Shown here: positions 10,241-23,896 of the stretch, in pieces | Layout: every line of letters starts with the position of its first letter | How positions within the stretch are numbered: the stretch's first letter is position 1 | Assembly: GCA_015478725.1 (NCBI GenBank) | Contig: JADMIG010000014.1 | Location: 1-64,000 of the forward strand | Origin: Chloroflexota bacterium | Lineage (GTDB): Bacteria > Chloroflexota > Limnocylindria > Limnocylindrales > CSP1-4 | Direction of reading: 5' to 3' | DNA length: 64,000 bases | The notes under the pieces: model-generated | Databases searched by the model: none | The model's input: only the letters and a program-made list of their open reading frames with translations | What the model was told of the DNA's origin: nothing | Translations under genes and position numbers: made by a program

Positions 10241-10269
10241 CGCTCAGCCGCCGGGGCTGACGCTCAGCC
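10198..10269. terminator. Array of short hairpins between convergent genes
   Basis: A 20-bp unit ending in the palindrome GGCTGA-CGC-TCAGCC is repeated: full palindromes at 10198-10212, 10218-10232 and 10255-10269, with a shortened copy between. It lies at the convergence of the channel-like gene and the acetamidase gene and overlaps both ends. Repeated 6-bp-stem hairpins there fit a bidirectional terminator, though no T-tract is present. Confidence 0.55.
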
Positions 10270-11313
10270 GGCGCCGCTGGCACCGCCGGTCGCCATCACC
10301 GCCCGTCCGATCGCCCGCAGGCGGTCGTGGACGCCGCCCATCCACGGGATGTCGCGCGGCAGGAACCGCTTCGGGACCTTGGCCACGATCGTGTAGTTCG
10401 GGTCGACGACGTTGGCGATCCGCGAGGTAGCGATCTGGCTCACGAGCTGGTAGGTATCGGAGACGGAGAGGCCGCTCTCCGCGACGATCCAGCGGATGAG
10501 TTGGCTGTGGGCGATCCGGAAGGCGTCCTCGAGCGGTCGATACGAACCCGCGACCATGATCGAGTCGTCGCTCTCGAGCCGGGGCCACTCGGCGTAGACG
10601 CCCTTCACGACGTCGACCGTGAAGGTCGTGTTCATCGCCCCTTCGACCGCCGCGCCGCAGACCTCGCCCTCGCCCATCCGGTAGTGACCGTCACCGATCG
10701 AGAAGAGCGCGCCCGGCACGTTGACGCCGAGGTAGATCGTCGTGCCGGCCTTCGCTTCCGGCGTGTCCATGTTGCCGCCGAACGCCTCGGGGACGAGGAC
10801 GTTCCGCCGCTCGAAGGCGGCTGGCGCGACGCCGATCGTGCCGTGGAACGGCTCGAGCGGCAGGCGGACCTCGTAGTCCGAATCGAGGGCGTCGAAGGAG
10901 AGCTCGTTGGCCGCCGCGTCCACCCGGTACAGCCAGACCTTCTCCGGCAGCGCCTCCTGGAGCGTCGCGGTGTAGCGGGTTCCGGTCAGCGAGCCGAAGA
11001 ACAGGACGTGGGTGCTCACCGCCCAGTCGCGGGCCGGTCGGACGTCGATGAGGTGGATCGCGAGCGTGTCGCCCGGCTCCGCGCCCTCGACATGGAAGGG
11101 CCCGGTCTGGGGGTTGATGAACGGGTATTCGATCGACTTCGACGGCAGGTCGCTCGTGCTGCGGATGCGGCCGTCGAAGCAGTCCTCGACATAGACGTCG
11201 AGCACCTCGCCCGGACGAACCCGCCGGATGGGGTCGTAGCCGCCGAACGTCCAGGCGTAGGTCTTCGGGTCCTGGACGAAACGGGTGATGGTCGGCGCGA
11301 GCGGTCCGGTCAC
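10264..11313 (-). CDS. Acetamidase/formamidase family amidohydrolase
   Basis: Cytoplasmic enzyme of 349 residues that would hydrolyse short-chain amides to ammonia and the acid. Family features: VRPGEVLDVYVEDCFDG, FHVEGAEPGDTLAIHL, FHGTIGVAP, GGNMDTPEAKAGTTIYLGV, and GDGHYRMGEGEVCG. GTG 11313 overlaps the stop of the upstream peptidase by GTGA, which fixes the start better than the long open frame above it. Last gene of an operon with a peptidase and an amino-acid permease, so it may release nitrogen from amides derived from imported compounds. Confidence 0.88.
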   Translation of the reverse strand: MTGPLAPTITRFVQDPKTYAWTFGGYDPIRRVRPGEVLDVYVEDCFDGRIRSTSDLPSKSIEYPFINPQTGPFHVEGAEPGDTLAIHLIDVRPARDWAVSTHVLFFGSLTGTRYTATLQEALPEKVWLYRVDAAANELSFDALDSDYEVRLPLEPFHGTIGVAPAAFERRNVLVPEAFGGNMDTPEAKAGTTIYLGVNVPGALFSIGDGHYRMGEGEVCGAAVEGAMNTTFTVDVVKGVYAEWPRLESDDSIMVAGSYRPLEDAFRIAHSQLIRWIVAESGLSVSDTYQLVSQIATSRIANVVDPNYTIVAKVPKRFLPRDIPWMGGVHDRLRAIGRAVMATGGASGAG

Positions 11314-12434
11314 AGCGGTCTCCACGATCGAAGCAGGTCGAGCGTCCGGCCGATGGGCAGGGCGTGGAGGACGTGGCCGTCCCGCCCGCGCACCGTCGTC
11401 GCCGTGAACATGGCGTTGAGGGCCGCCTCCTCGGTCGCGTCGGCGACCGCCTCGAAGAGCCGATCGATGGGGCTGCCCTGGGTCCAGAACTGGCCCTCCA
11501 CGAGGACCTCGATGGGATGGCCGATGCGGGCGGTCTCGCGCGGGATCCGGTTCGCCGTCGAGAAGGCGATGAAGATCTCGCCCGAACCGTCGTTGCCGAC
11601 GGAGCCGGTCCGGGCGAGGCCGACGTCCACCCGTCGGGCGAGACGCCGGAGCTGGCGCGGGTGGAGTGGCACATCCGTCGCGACGACGGCGATGCACGAT
11701 CCCTCGTGGTGGTGCTCCGGCATGAGATCGGCGATCTGCCGCCCGATCGGCACCCCGAACAGCTGGAACTGGTGGCGGTTCGCGTAGTTCGTGTTGACGA
11801 GGACGCCGACGGTGTATCGCTCGCCCTTGAGCTCGAGGACGCGGGATGAGGTCCCGATCCCGCCCTTGAAGTCGAACTGCTGGGTCCCGGTCGCCGAGCC
11901 GACGCTGCCCTCGGGAACGGGCCCGTCGGTCGCCGCGTCGAGCGCCGCGTCCACGTCCTCCCGGGTGAGGCCGAAGGCCCGATTGTCGTTGAGGAAGCCG
12001 TCGTCGCATTCGGCGATGACGGGGATGACGATGTCCAGGTCCGCGACGGCCGGATCGCGGCCGACCATGTACCGGCTGACCGCGTCGTAGGCGAGGCCCA
12101 CGTGCGGCGTGTCCGTGATGACGATCGGTGAACCGATGAGACCCCACTCGTCGATCACAAGATTGCTCGTCACCTCGCCGTAGCCATTGAAGACGGATGT
12201 CGCCGCGTAGAGCCGGTCGCGGAACAGGTCGCCGCCGTGCGGCCAGATCGCCGTGACCCCGCTCCGGATGACGGGATCGCCCGAGCCGGGCGCGCCGCGC
12301 ACGACCGTCTGGTGACCGACCCGGACCCCGGCCACGTCCGTGATCGCGTTGTTCAGCCCGGGGACGTGGACGCCGACGGACAGGCCGAAGTCCCGGATCC
12401 GGCCGCGTTCCTCCGGCGGCGGGTCGCCGGCCAT
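11310..12434 (-). CDS. P1 family peptidase (DmpA-type aminopeptidase)
   Basis: Ntn-hydrolase-like peptidase of 374 residues in the family of DmpA and beta-peptidyl aminopeptidases, which cut themselves before a nucleophilic serine. The likely cleavage region is NDGSGEIFIAFSTAN. Other family marks: GLNNAITDVAGVRVGH, GVTAIWPHGG, FNGYGEVTSN and GGIGTSSR. ATG 12434 fits the family N-terminus (GRIRDFGLSVG). It lies between the permease and acetamidase genes with very short spacing, suggesting a transported peptide or beta-amino amide as substrate. Confidence 0.88.
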   Translation of the reverse strand: MAGDPPPEERGRIRDFGLSVGVHVPGLNNAITDVAGVRVGHQTVVRGAPGSGDPVIRSGVTAIWPHGGDLFRDRLYAATSVFNGYGEVTSNLVIDEWGLIGSPIVITDTPHVGLAYDAVSRYMVGRDPAVADLDIVIPVIAECDDGFLNDNRAFGLTREDVDAALDAATDGPVPEGSVGSATGTQQFDFKGGIGTSSRVLELKGERYTVGVLVNTNYANRHQFQLFGVPIGRQIADLMPEHHHEGSCIAVVATDVPLHPRQLRRLARRVDVGLARTGSVGNDGSGEIFIAFSTANRIPRETARIGHPIEVLVEGQFWTQGSPIDRLFEAVADATEEAALNAMFTATTVRGRDGHVLHALPIGRTLDLLRSWRPL

Positions 12435-12448
12435 CGCTCGGACCCTCG

Positions 12449-13873
12449 CTACGGGAGCCGTGACAGCTCGCTCGAGGTGTCCGTGGACATGTTCCAGTAG
12501 CGGTCCTTGTTCGGCTCGAGGAAGAGGAAGAAGTAGACGATCCCGACGATCGCGATGACGCCCACGATGAGGAGGTCCGTCGTCTTCTGCTGGGTGATCG
12601 CGACGATCGTGCCGACGAGGGCGATGAGCGGCGGGACCGGCCAGAACGGCATCCGGTACGGCCGCGGGAGGCTCGCCTGGCGCATCCGGCTCACGAGTGC
12701 GGACAGGGCGATGAGCGCGTAGAGGACGATGAGGAGGACGGCCGTGAAGGTGACGACCGTCACGAGAGACGACTGGAAGCAGAGGATCGCGGCCATGCCA
12801 CCGGTGAGGATGGTCGCCACCCACGGCGTGCGGAGCGTGGGGTGCACCTGGGCGATCGCGTCGCTGATCGGGCCGGGCCAGGCACGGTCGCGGCCGGACG
12901 ACCAGACGATCCGGGCGAACTGGAGGGTGATCGCGAGCGACGCATTGAAGATCGCGATGATCGCACCGTAGGTGAGGAAGTTGACGAACGTGTCGCCGAA
13001 GGCGGATCGGGCGACATCCGTGAGCGGGGTCGGCGAGCCGATGAACTTGCCGAGGTCAGGCGCCCCGAAGACGATGGCGATGAACGGGATGAGCTCGAAG
13101 ACGATGCCGATCATCGCCGCCCGGACCACCGCCTGCCCGACGTGCGATGCCGAGCCCTTGGTCTCCTCGCTGAAGTTGATCGCGCTGTCGTAGCCGTTGA
13201 CCGAGAACATCGCGATGGCGACGGCAGTGAAGATGAGCGGCAGTCCGACCGCCGAGCCGTCGCCCATGACCGGGTTCGTGAGGATCGTCAGCGGTTGCTG
13301 CCAGTGGCTGAAGCCGGCGAGGGCGAGGACCGTGACGACGACGAGCTCGATGAGGAGGAAGACGCCGGTGAGGACGGCGTTGAAGTTGATCCGGAGGATC
13401 GCGATGACCGTCACCGCGATCATGACGACCGTCGCGGCGATGTTCGACGGGATGCCCGGGTTGAGGGCCTGGACGTAGACGCCGATACCGATCGCGACGC
13501 TCGCCGGCAGGAAGATCGCCTGGCCGATGTAGTCGAGGAGGGCGAGGAAGCCGACCGGCCGGCCGAGGACCCGGGTGACGATCGAGTACAGGCCACCGGC
13601 GACCGGGAACATCGAACCGAGCTCGCCCATGCACAGGGCGACGTTGATGGCGATGAAGCAGCCGATGATGTACGCCCACAGCGAGCCGCTGCCCGCGGTG
13701 GCGATGACCACCGGACCGATGACGAGGAGGGATGCCGTGGGCGTGATGTCCGACACGACGAGGGCGATCGTCCCAAGGACCGAGACCGCCCGGTTCAGCT
13801 CCTGCTTGTAGCCGAGCGCATGGAGGATCTGTTCGCCTCCGACCTCGTCGCCCGGACGTCCGTCACCAGCCAT
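12449..13873 (-). CDS. APC-family amino acid permease
   Basis: Inner-membrane transporter of 474 residues with about 12 hydrophobic helices and APC features (VVSDITPTASLL in helix 1, GELGSMFPVAGGLYSIVTRVLG in helices 2-3, NGYDSAINFSEETKG in the middle). ATG 13873 has a strong GGAGGAG site upstream; the longer open frame above it is not protein-like. First gene of the permease-peptidase-acetamidase operon, so it likely imports the amino acid, dipeptide or amide degraded by the next two enzymes. Confidence 0.9.
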   Translation of the reverse strand: MAGDGRPGDEVGGEQILHALGYKQELNRAVSVLGTIALVVSDITPTASLLVIGPVVIATAGSGSLWAYIIGCFIAINVALCMGELGSMFPVAGGLYSIVTRVLGRPVGFLALLDYIGQAIFLPASVAIGIGVYVQALNPGIPSNIAATVVMIAVTVIAILRINFNAVLTGVFLLIELVVVTVLALAGFSHWQQPLTILTNPVMGDGSAVGLPLIFTAVAIAMFSVNGYDSAINFSEETKGSASHVGQAVVRAAMIGIVFELIPFIAIVFGAPDLGKFIGSPTPLTDVARSAFGDTFVNFLTYGAIIAIFNASLAITLQFARIVWSSGRDRAWPGPISDAIAQVHPTLRTPWVATILTGGMAAILCFQSSLVTVVTFTAVLLIVLYALIALSALVSRMRQASLPRPYRMPFWPVPPLIALVGTIVAITQQKTTDLLIVGVIAIVGIVYFFLFLEPNKDRYWNMSTDTSSELSRLP

Positions 13874-14069
13874 CGACCGCTCCTCCGCCCCCCGATGGAT
13901 CAGGTTGCCGTCGGCGTCGCACCCCAGACCCGGCGGTCGGCACGCGCGCCAGCCTCCCCGCGGCGCATGCCCGCGATCGTACGAGGTCGCGGGCTCGTCC
14001 ACAAGACGATTCCTGCAGGACGAGACGATTCCTCCACCCCGTCCGAGCCCGCCACCAGCCGCTCGTTCC

Positions 14070-14239
14070 CGCCAGATGGCCCTCACACGGGCATTGGTCA
14101 GAACGTTTTGTGACACACGCTCCCCTGGCGGTCCGGTGTCAGGAGTCAGGCGCCGCCCGCGCCGCCGGTTACGCTCAGCGCGCGGCACGAACGGCCCATC
14201 GACTCGAGGCTCCGGCGACGAGCGCCCGCCTGAGGGTCA
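14070..14239. repeat. Possible decayed copy of the dispersed repeat
   Basis: In the 407-bp gap upstream of the glycosylase, 14070-14100 (CGCCAGATGGCCCTCACACG...) resembles the repeat core found at 26.2 and 55.1 kb. 14217-14239 carries the same core in inverted orientation: its complement TGACCCTCAGGCGGGCGCTC differs from the 55.1-kb copy at one base. No clear terminal repeats remain. No gene is visible in the gap. Confidence 0.55.
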
Positions 14240-14280
14240 TTTGACAATTCGCAGACCCGGTACGGAGGGAGACGGCGCGC

Positions 14281-15279
14281 ATGCCGACTCGCACGATCCG
14301 CCTCGACGGCCCGCTCGATCTCGGGCGGACGCTCGCCCCGCTGCGGCGTGGTCGGGGCGATCCGACGATGCGGATCGGGCCGGACGGGGTGTGGCGCGCG
14401 ACGCGCACGCCCGATGGGCCGGCGACCCTCCACCTCGCGGCCCGCGACGGCGCGGTCGACGTCGAGGCGTGGGGTGACGGTGCGGGCTGGTCCCTCGAGC
14501 ATGCCGGCGAGCTCATCGGGCTGCGCGACGATCCGGCCGCGTTCCAGGCCGATCATCCGCTTCTCCGCGAGCTCGCCGGCCGCCATCCCGGGCTTCGATT
14601 CCCGCGGACGCTCGGGGTCGTCGAGGCACTTATCCCGGCGATCGTCGAGCAGAAGGTGACGGGAGACGAGGCCCATCGCGCGTGGCGCGGTCTCGTCGCC
14701 GCGCACGGGGAACCGGCGCCCGGGCCGGCAGGCGCGAACGGGCCGGCAGGAGCGCCCGGGCCGATGGGCGCGGCGGGCGCGAACAGGCATGGCGAGACCG
14801 CACCTGGGCCGGCGGGAGCGGACGGATCGACCGGGCTTCGGCTGCCGCCCGCACCGGAGGTCCTCGCCGCGCTCCCGTACTTCGCGTTCCATCCGTTCGG
14901 CCTGGAGCGACGCCGTGCCGAGACGATCCGGCGAGTCGCGGCGGCCGCCACCCGGCTGGAGGCGACGACGGAGCTCCCCTCTGCGGAGGGGCAGGCGCGG
15001 CTTCAGGCGATCCCGGGCATCGGCCCGTGGACGGCGGCGGAGGTGGCGGCTCGAGCGTGGGGCGATCCGGACGCGGTGAGCGTGGGGGACTTCCACCTCC
15101 CGAACCTCGTCGCCTGGGCCCTCGCCCGGGAGCCGCGCGGGACGGACGAGCGGATGCTCGAACTCCTCGCCCCGTTCGCCGGTCAGCGCGGGCGGGTCAT
15201 CCGCCTCCTCGAGGTGGCCGGCATCGCCGCGCCGCGCCACGGACCGCGCTACGCTGGCCGGCGGATCGAGTCGCTCTGA
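14281..15279 (+). CDS. HhH-GPD DNA glycosylase (AlkA-like) with collagen-like insert
   Basis: Base-excision repair glycosylase that would remove alkylated bases. The N-terminal half resembles the AlkA beta domain. The helix-hairpin-helix is LQAIPGIGPWTAAEVAARAW, followed by the GPD loop SVGDFHL with its catalytic Asp. Residues about 144-185, between IVEQKVTGDEAHRAW and LRLPPAPEVLAALPYF, hold a Gly-x-y run (GPAGANGPAGAPGPMGAAG and again GPAGADG) that looks like collagen-type repeats and is not part of the family. The reading frame is intact across it. An AGGGAG site precedes ATG 14281. Confidence 0.85.
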   Translation: MPTRTIRLDGPLDLGRTLAPLRRGRGDPTMRIGPDGVWRATRTPDGPATLHLAARDGAVDVEAWGDGAGWSLEHAGELIGLRDDPAAFQADHPLLRELAGRHPGLRFPRTLGVVEALIPAIVEQKVTGDEAHRAWRGLVAAHGEPAPGPAGANGPAGAPGPMGAAGANRHGETAPGPAGADGSTGLRLPPAPEVLAALPYFAFHPFGLERRRAETIRRVAAAATRLEATTELPSAEGQARLQAIPGIGPWTAAEVAARAWGDPDAVSVGDFHLPNLVAWALAREPRGTDERMLELLAPFAGQRGRVIRLLEVAGIAAPRHGPRYAGRRIESL

Positions 15280-15295
15280 GTGCCGAGGGACACGG

Positions 15296-15940
15296 ATGGA
15301 CCACGACTTCGCGACGCCGCCGCTCCGCGTCGAGCCGGTGACCCTGGAGGGAGACCACGTCCGGCTCGAGCCACTCGAGGCAGATCGGCTCGACGAGCTC
15401 TGGGAGGTCGCAAGCGAGCCGTCACTGTGGCGCTGGATCTCGTTCCCGATCCGGACGCGGCACGACCTCCGCGCGTACGTCGATACCGCCCTTGCGGGCC
15501 GGGCGGCCGGCACGACGCTCCCGTTCGTCACCGTTGAGCAAGCGACCGGGCGGGTGGTCGGCAGCAGCCGCTTCGGCAACATCGTCGCAGCGGACTATCG
15601 GACGGAGATCGGCTGGACCTGGGTCGGCGTCCCGTGGCAGCGGTCGGCGATCAACTCGGAGGCGAAGCTCCTCATGCTCGACCACGCCTTCGGCACCTGG
15701 CGCTGCCATCGGGTCGAGTTCAAGACGGACTCGCTCAACGAGCAGTCGCGGGCCGGGCTCGTGGGGATCGGGGCCACATTCGAGGGCATCTTCCGGAACC
15801 ACGTCCTGACCCACAGCGGGCGGATGCGCCATTCCGCGTGGTACTCGATCACGGACGATGACTGGCCGGCGGTCCGGGCGCGGCTGGTCGGGCGGATCGC
15901 GGCGGGTGGGCGAGAAGGCGTGGCGCCGCCCGGCGACTGA
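15296..15940 (+). CDS. GNAT acetyltransferase (RimJ/RimL-like)
   Basis: 214 residues of the RimJ/RimL-type N-acetyltransferase fold: VRLEPLEADRLDELW at the start, GSSRFGNIVAADYRTEIGWTWV in the central sheet, and RVEFKTDSLNEQSRAGLVGIGA towards the acetyl-CoA end. Acceptor unknown. ATG 15296 is preceded by GAGGGA; it follows the glycosylase by 16 nt, so the two are probably co-transcribed. Confidence 0.85.
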   Translation: MDHDFATPPLRVEPVTLEGDHVRLEPLEADRLDELWEVASEPSLWRWISFPIRTRHDLRAYVDTALAGRAAGTTLPFVTVEQATGRVVGSSRFGNIVAADYRTEIGWTWVGVPWQRSAINSEAKLLMLDHAFGTWRCHRVEFKTDSLNEQSRAGLVGIGATFEGIFRNHVLTHSGRMRHSAWYSITDDDWPAVRARLVGRIAAGGREGVAPPGD

Positions 15941-15954
15941 CGCTCGCCGCTCGC

Positions 15955-17277
15955 TCAGGCACGGCTCGCGCCAGCCGGCAGATCCGCCTCGAAACGTGCC
16001 CCACCGCCCGCCGCCTCGCCCACGACGAGCGAACCGCCGTGACGCTGGACGATCCATTGGGCGATCGCCAATCCGAGGCCCGTGCCGCCGCTGGACGCAC
16101 CCGGCGCGCGCCAGAAGCGGTCGAAGACGTGGCTCCGGTCCTCCTCCGGGATGCCAGGTCCGGCGTCCTCGACGATGAGCCGTCCGCCGTCGTGTTCGCC
16201 GGGTTGGACCGTCACACGAACGACGGATCCAGCCGGTCCGTGGCGGATGGCATTGTCGACGAGGATCGTGACGAGCTGCCGGAGGCGAGTCGGGTCTCCC
16301 GTGAGCGGCGTCGCCGATCCTTCGACCTGGACATCGATGGATCGTCCGGCGGCGACGGTCCGCAGGCCATCCACCGCGTCCGTCGCGATCCGCTCCAGAT
16401 CGAGCGGTTCAGGTGCGAGCTCCTCGATCCCCGAATCGGTCCGCGCGAGCAGGAGCAGGTCGCCGACGAGCCCCGCGAGGTGGTCGACCTCCGCCCGCAC
16501 GTCGGCGAGGGCCTCCGACTCCGTGCCGAGGGTCCGCTCCGGATGTCGCTCGAGATGTTCGACGGTGGCGCGGATCACGGCGAGCGGCGTCCGCAGCTCG
16601 TGGCTCGCATCGGCGGCGAACTCGCGCTGGCGGCGGAGCGAGTCGCGGATCGGGACGAGCGCCCGCCGCGCGTAGACCCAGCCGCCGGCGCCGGCGGCGG
16701 CCACGGCCGCCAGCCCGCCGACGACGAGGATGAGGAGGAGCGTGCGGAGCGTTCCCTGCTCGGCGCTGATGTCCTGGACCACCTGGAGGACGACCGTCCC
16801 GTTGGCTCGCGGGACGGGAAGGCTGAGGACCCGGACCGGGACCCCACCCACCGATGCGGTTCGGACGTCCGTCAGTCCGGCGAGTGCGGCCTTCACGCCC
16901 GCGTCGATCGGAAGGCCCGCCAGGCGATTCGACGGACCGATGACCTGGCCGGTGGGTGTGACGATCATCGCGATGGTCCCCGGCGCCGGTCCACCGAAGG
17001 AGACGCCCACCGGCGCCTCGCCGGCCGGCCGGTCGGGGAACGGGTCGGGGACTTTGGAGACGAACCGCTCGGTCGTTGCCACGCGATGCTGGAGCTGATC
17101 GAGGCTCGTCGTCGCGAGCGAGCTTGCGACGGCGGCATAGATCGCGGCGCCGAGGATGGCGAGGACGGCGAGCATCGTCCCGGCGCTCCACGCGACGAGT
17201 CGCCAGCGCGTCCTCCGAAGGAGCGGCGCGTCCGGCCCAGGACCCGCGATCGGGGCGGGTCGCGGCGCGTCGGTCAT
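15955..17277 (-). CDS. Sensor histidine kinase
   Basis: Membrane histidine kinase of 440 residues paired with the regulator upstream. A helix near residues 25-50, an extracytoplasmic sensor (about 50-185), a second helix (about 190-215), then H-box DASHELRTPLAVIRA, N-box LVDNAIRHG, G1 DAGPGIPEEDR and G2 GGTGLGLAIAQ. The signal is unknown. ATG 17277 overlaps the regulator stop by ATGA, so the kinase is translated second from the same message. Confidence 0.9.
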   Translation of the reverse strand: MTDAPRPAPIAGPGPDAPLLRRTRWRLVAWSAGTMLAVLAILGAAIYAAVASSLATTSLDQLQHRVATTERFVSKVPDPFPDRPAGEAPVGVSFGGPAPGTIAMIVTPTGQVIGPSNRLAGLPIDAGVKAALAGLTDVRTASVGGVPVRVLSLPVPRANGTVVLQVVQDISAEQGTLRTLLLILVVGGLAAVAAAGAGGWVYARRALVPIRDSLRRQREFAADASHELRTPLAVIRATVEHLERHPERTLGTESEALADVRAEVDHLAGLVGDLLLLARTDSGIEELAPEPLDLERIATDAVDGLRTVAAGRSIDVQVEGSATPLTGDPTRLRQLVTILVDNAIRHGPAGSVVRVTVQPGEHDGGRLIVEDAGPGIPEEDRSHVFDRFWRAPGASSGGTGLGLAIAQWIVQRHGGSLVVGEAAGGGARFEADLPAGASRA

Positions 17278-17957
17278 GGTCCGGCGAGCCGGTATCCGAC
17301 TCCACGGACGGTCTGGATCCGCGCGCCCTCGACGCCGAGCTTCGTCCGCAGGTAGTGGATGTACACCTCGACCGCGTTCGGGGTGAGGGCGGCGCCCACC
17401 GGCCATGCCCGATCGAGCAGCTCGTCGCGCGAGAGGACACGTCCCGGATTCCTGAGCAGGCACTCGAGGAGGGCGAATTCCTGGCGCGAAAGGTCGATCT
17501 CCGTGCCGCCGAGATACACCCGCCGCGATGCTTCGTCGAGGACGATGCCGCCGCTGACGACGCGTCGCTCCGCCCTCCGGCCCACCCGGCCCGACGTCGC
17601 GCGGCGATCGAGTGCCCGTAGTCGCGCCGCGAGCTCGTCGTAGGCGAACGGCTTGACGAGATAGTCGTCCGCCCCGGCGTCGAGCCCGGCGACCCGATCG
17701 TCGATCGCATCCCGGGCGGTGAGCATGATGATCGCGAGACTCGAACCGCTCGCCCGGATTCGACGGGCGACCTCGAGACCCGAGATATCCGGCAGCCCGA
17801 TGTCGAGGATCATCGCGTCGATGCCACCCGCCGCGCCGAAGAGCTCGAGCGCCGTCTCGCCGCGTTCGGTGACATCGACGACGTGCCGGTCGTCACGGAG
17901 CAGGCGGGCGAGCGCGCGGCCGAGCCGGACGTCGTCCTCGACGATGAGCAGGTGCAC
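17274..17957 (-). CDS. OmpR/PhoB-family response regulator
   Basis: 227 residues: receiver domain (acidic pair EDD near residue 8, phospho-acceptor Asp in MILDIGLPDISGLE, KPFAYDELAARL) and a C-terminal winged helix (SRQEFALLECLLRNPGRVLSRDELLDRAW, then YIHYLRTKLG and TVRGVGYRL). It would control target genes on phosphorylation by the kinase encoded next. The glycine-rich exported protein gene ends 32 nt after... its start side on the same strand, so it could be part of the same regulon or operon. Confidence 0.92.
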   Translation of the reverse strand: MHLLIVEDDVRLGRALARLLRDDRHVVDVTERGETALELFGAAGGIDAMILDIGLPDISGLEVARRIRASGSSLAIIMLTARDAIDDRVAGLDAGADDYLVKPFAYDELAARLRALDRRATSGRVGRRAERRVVSGGIVLDEASRRVYLGGTEIDLSRQEFALLECLLRNPGRVLSRDELLDRAWPVGAALTPNAVEVYIHYLRTKLGVEGARIQTVRGVGYRLAGP

Positions 17958-17989
17958 CGCGCTACCGATTCATGACCGTGGACCGGCGG

Positions 17990-18586
17990 CTACTGGCCCA
18001 CGACGGTGATGTCGGAGGCCGGGCCGATGGTCCGGGTGCCGCCGACACGAGGGCTCGCGGCCGGGCTCGCGCCCGCACCCGGTGCGGTCCCACCGCCACC
18101 GCCCGGCACGCCGCCCGCTCCGGCGCGGATCTGGACGAGCACGGTCGAGCCGGCTGCGACCGCGCTCGCGGACGCTGCCGTCTGCTGGTGGTACGTGGTC
18201 GAGCTGTCGACGGGGATATCGATCGTCGTTCCATTCGTGAGCTTGAGCGTGATGTGGTCGGCCGTGATCGCGGTCAAGGTACCGCGAAGTGCGGCGGTCC
18301 CGCCGAAGATCCGGCCGATGCCGCCGCCGCCGAGCCCGGCTGCCCCGCCGGTGCCACCGTTGCCGCCACCGAAACCGTTGCCGAGGCCTCCGGCACCTCC
18401 GCCGAACCGGCCGACCGCGACGGCCGCCGCGGGCGCTGTGACCCGACCGGCCGCGAACCCCACGCCGCCGATCGCGATGAAGGCGGCGACGAACAGGAGG
18501 ATCGTGAGGGGATCACGCCGCCCGACGGGTCGCCCTGCGACGACTGGGGTCGGCTGGATCGGGTGGGTCGGCTGGATCGGGTCCAT
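17990..18586 (-). CDS. Exported glycine-rich membrane-anchored protein
   Basis: 198 residues: short Pro/Gln-rich cytoplasmic start, one hydrophobic helix (ILLFVAAFIAIGGVGFAAG), a Gly/Asn-rich stretch, then a beta-rich segment (TLTAITADHITLKLTNGTTIDIPVDSSTTY) like DUF5666-type domains, and a Gly/Ala/Pro tail. Function unknown. ATG 18586 follows GGAGACC. It lies upstream of, and on the same strand as, the two-component pair, which may regulate or be co-expressed with it. Confidence 0.7.
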   Translation of the reverse strand: MDPIQPTHPIQPTPVVAGRPVGRRDPLTILLFVAAFIAIGGVGFAAGRVTAPAAAVAVGRFGGGAGGLGNGFGGGNGGTGGAAGLGGGGIGRIFGGTAALRGTLTAITADHITLKLTNGTTIDIPVDSSTTYHQQTAASASAVAAGSTVLVQIRAGAGGVPGGGGGTAPGAGASPAASPRVGGTRTIGPASDITVVGQ

Positions 18587-18873
18587 GTGGGTCTCCGAGG
18601 TGGTGGCGGGAGGTGGTGGATTCGGCTGGATCGGGGGTTCGGCGCGCCGCGTGACGGCGGGATTGCGCGGCCCCGAGCCGTCGCGCCCGCGGCGTCTGGT
18701 CCCGACCGTAGGCCCGCACGCTGAGACCGTCCTGAGACCATCGCGATCCGGGGCGGGCTCGTTGTCACCCAATCGCATCGTTTCCGATCCCGGAGCGACG
18801 ACGACCCGCGCCCGGCAGGCGCCGATGCTCCTGACCCCACGCATCTCGTGGGATCGAGGAGACGCGCGCTGCG

Positions 18874-23498
<4,625 letters not shown>

Positions 23499-23502
<4 letters not shown>

Positions 23503-23726
23503 CGACGATGATCCACCCGTTCGACCAGACGTTCCGCCGCTTCGACGCCGTGCGCGACGGCCGGGCGGCGCCGGTCACCTGTGCCACGTGCGGCTGTCGT
23601 CTGGAGCGTCCGGCGAGCCGCGCCGCGTGGGCGCATTTCAACCCCCTCGGTGGGCGCGACGCCCGCGGCTGCCGCGTGCACTGCGCGGATGCCGCCCACG
23701 ATGCGGGTGGCCGCACGCTCGACTGA
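23499..23726 (+). CDS. Small Cys/His-containing protein downstream of gltB
   Basis: 75 residues with CATCGCRLER near residue 30, then a His and two further Cys residues (GCRVHCADAAH), a possible zinc site. No family recognised. GTG 23499 overlaps the gltB stop (GTGA); ATG 23508 is the alternative. The overlap and the codon pattern support a real gene translated with gltB. Confidence 0.55.
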
Positions 23727-23840
23727 CGCGGCCCGCCGCCGGCCTCGGCGGACGAACGTCCGGACATCGTCGCGCGCTCCGGATCAGTGCATCCGTGAAT
23801 GGTTCACCAATGCACGATCGCGGCCTTGATGGGTGCCTTC

Positions 23841-23879
23841 CGAGGGCCGGTTCCGAGGGCCGGTTCCGAGGGCCGGTTC
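23841..23879. repeat. Three tandem copies of a 13-bp repeat
   Basis: CGAGGGCCGGTTC is repeated three times without change in the 170-bp space between two convergent genes. No stem-loop with a T-tract is visible. Confidence 0.7.
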
Positions 23880-23896
23880 TCCGCGACGAAGGGACC

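Noticed and set aside
12842-14113. 423-residue acidic/basic frame antisense to the permease
   Set aside because: Alternating Asp/Arg composition typical of antisense frames; the permease is clear on the other strand.
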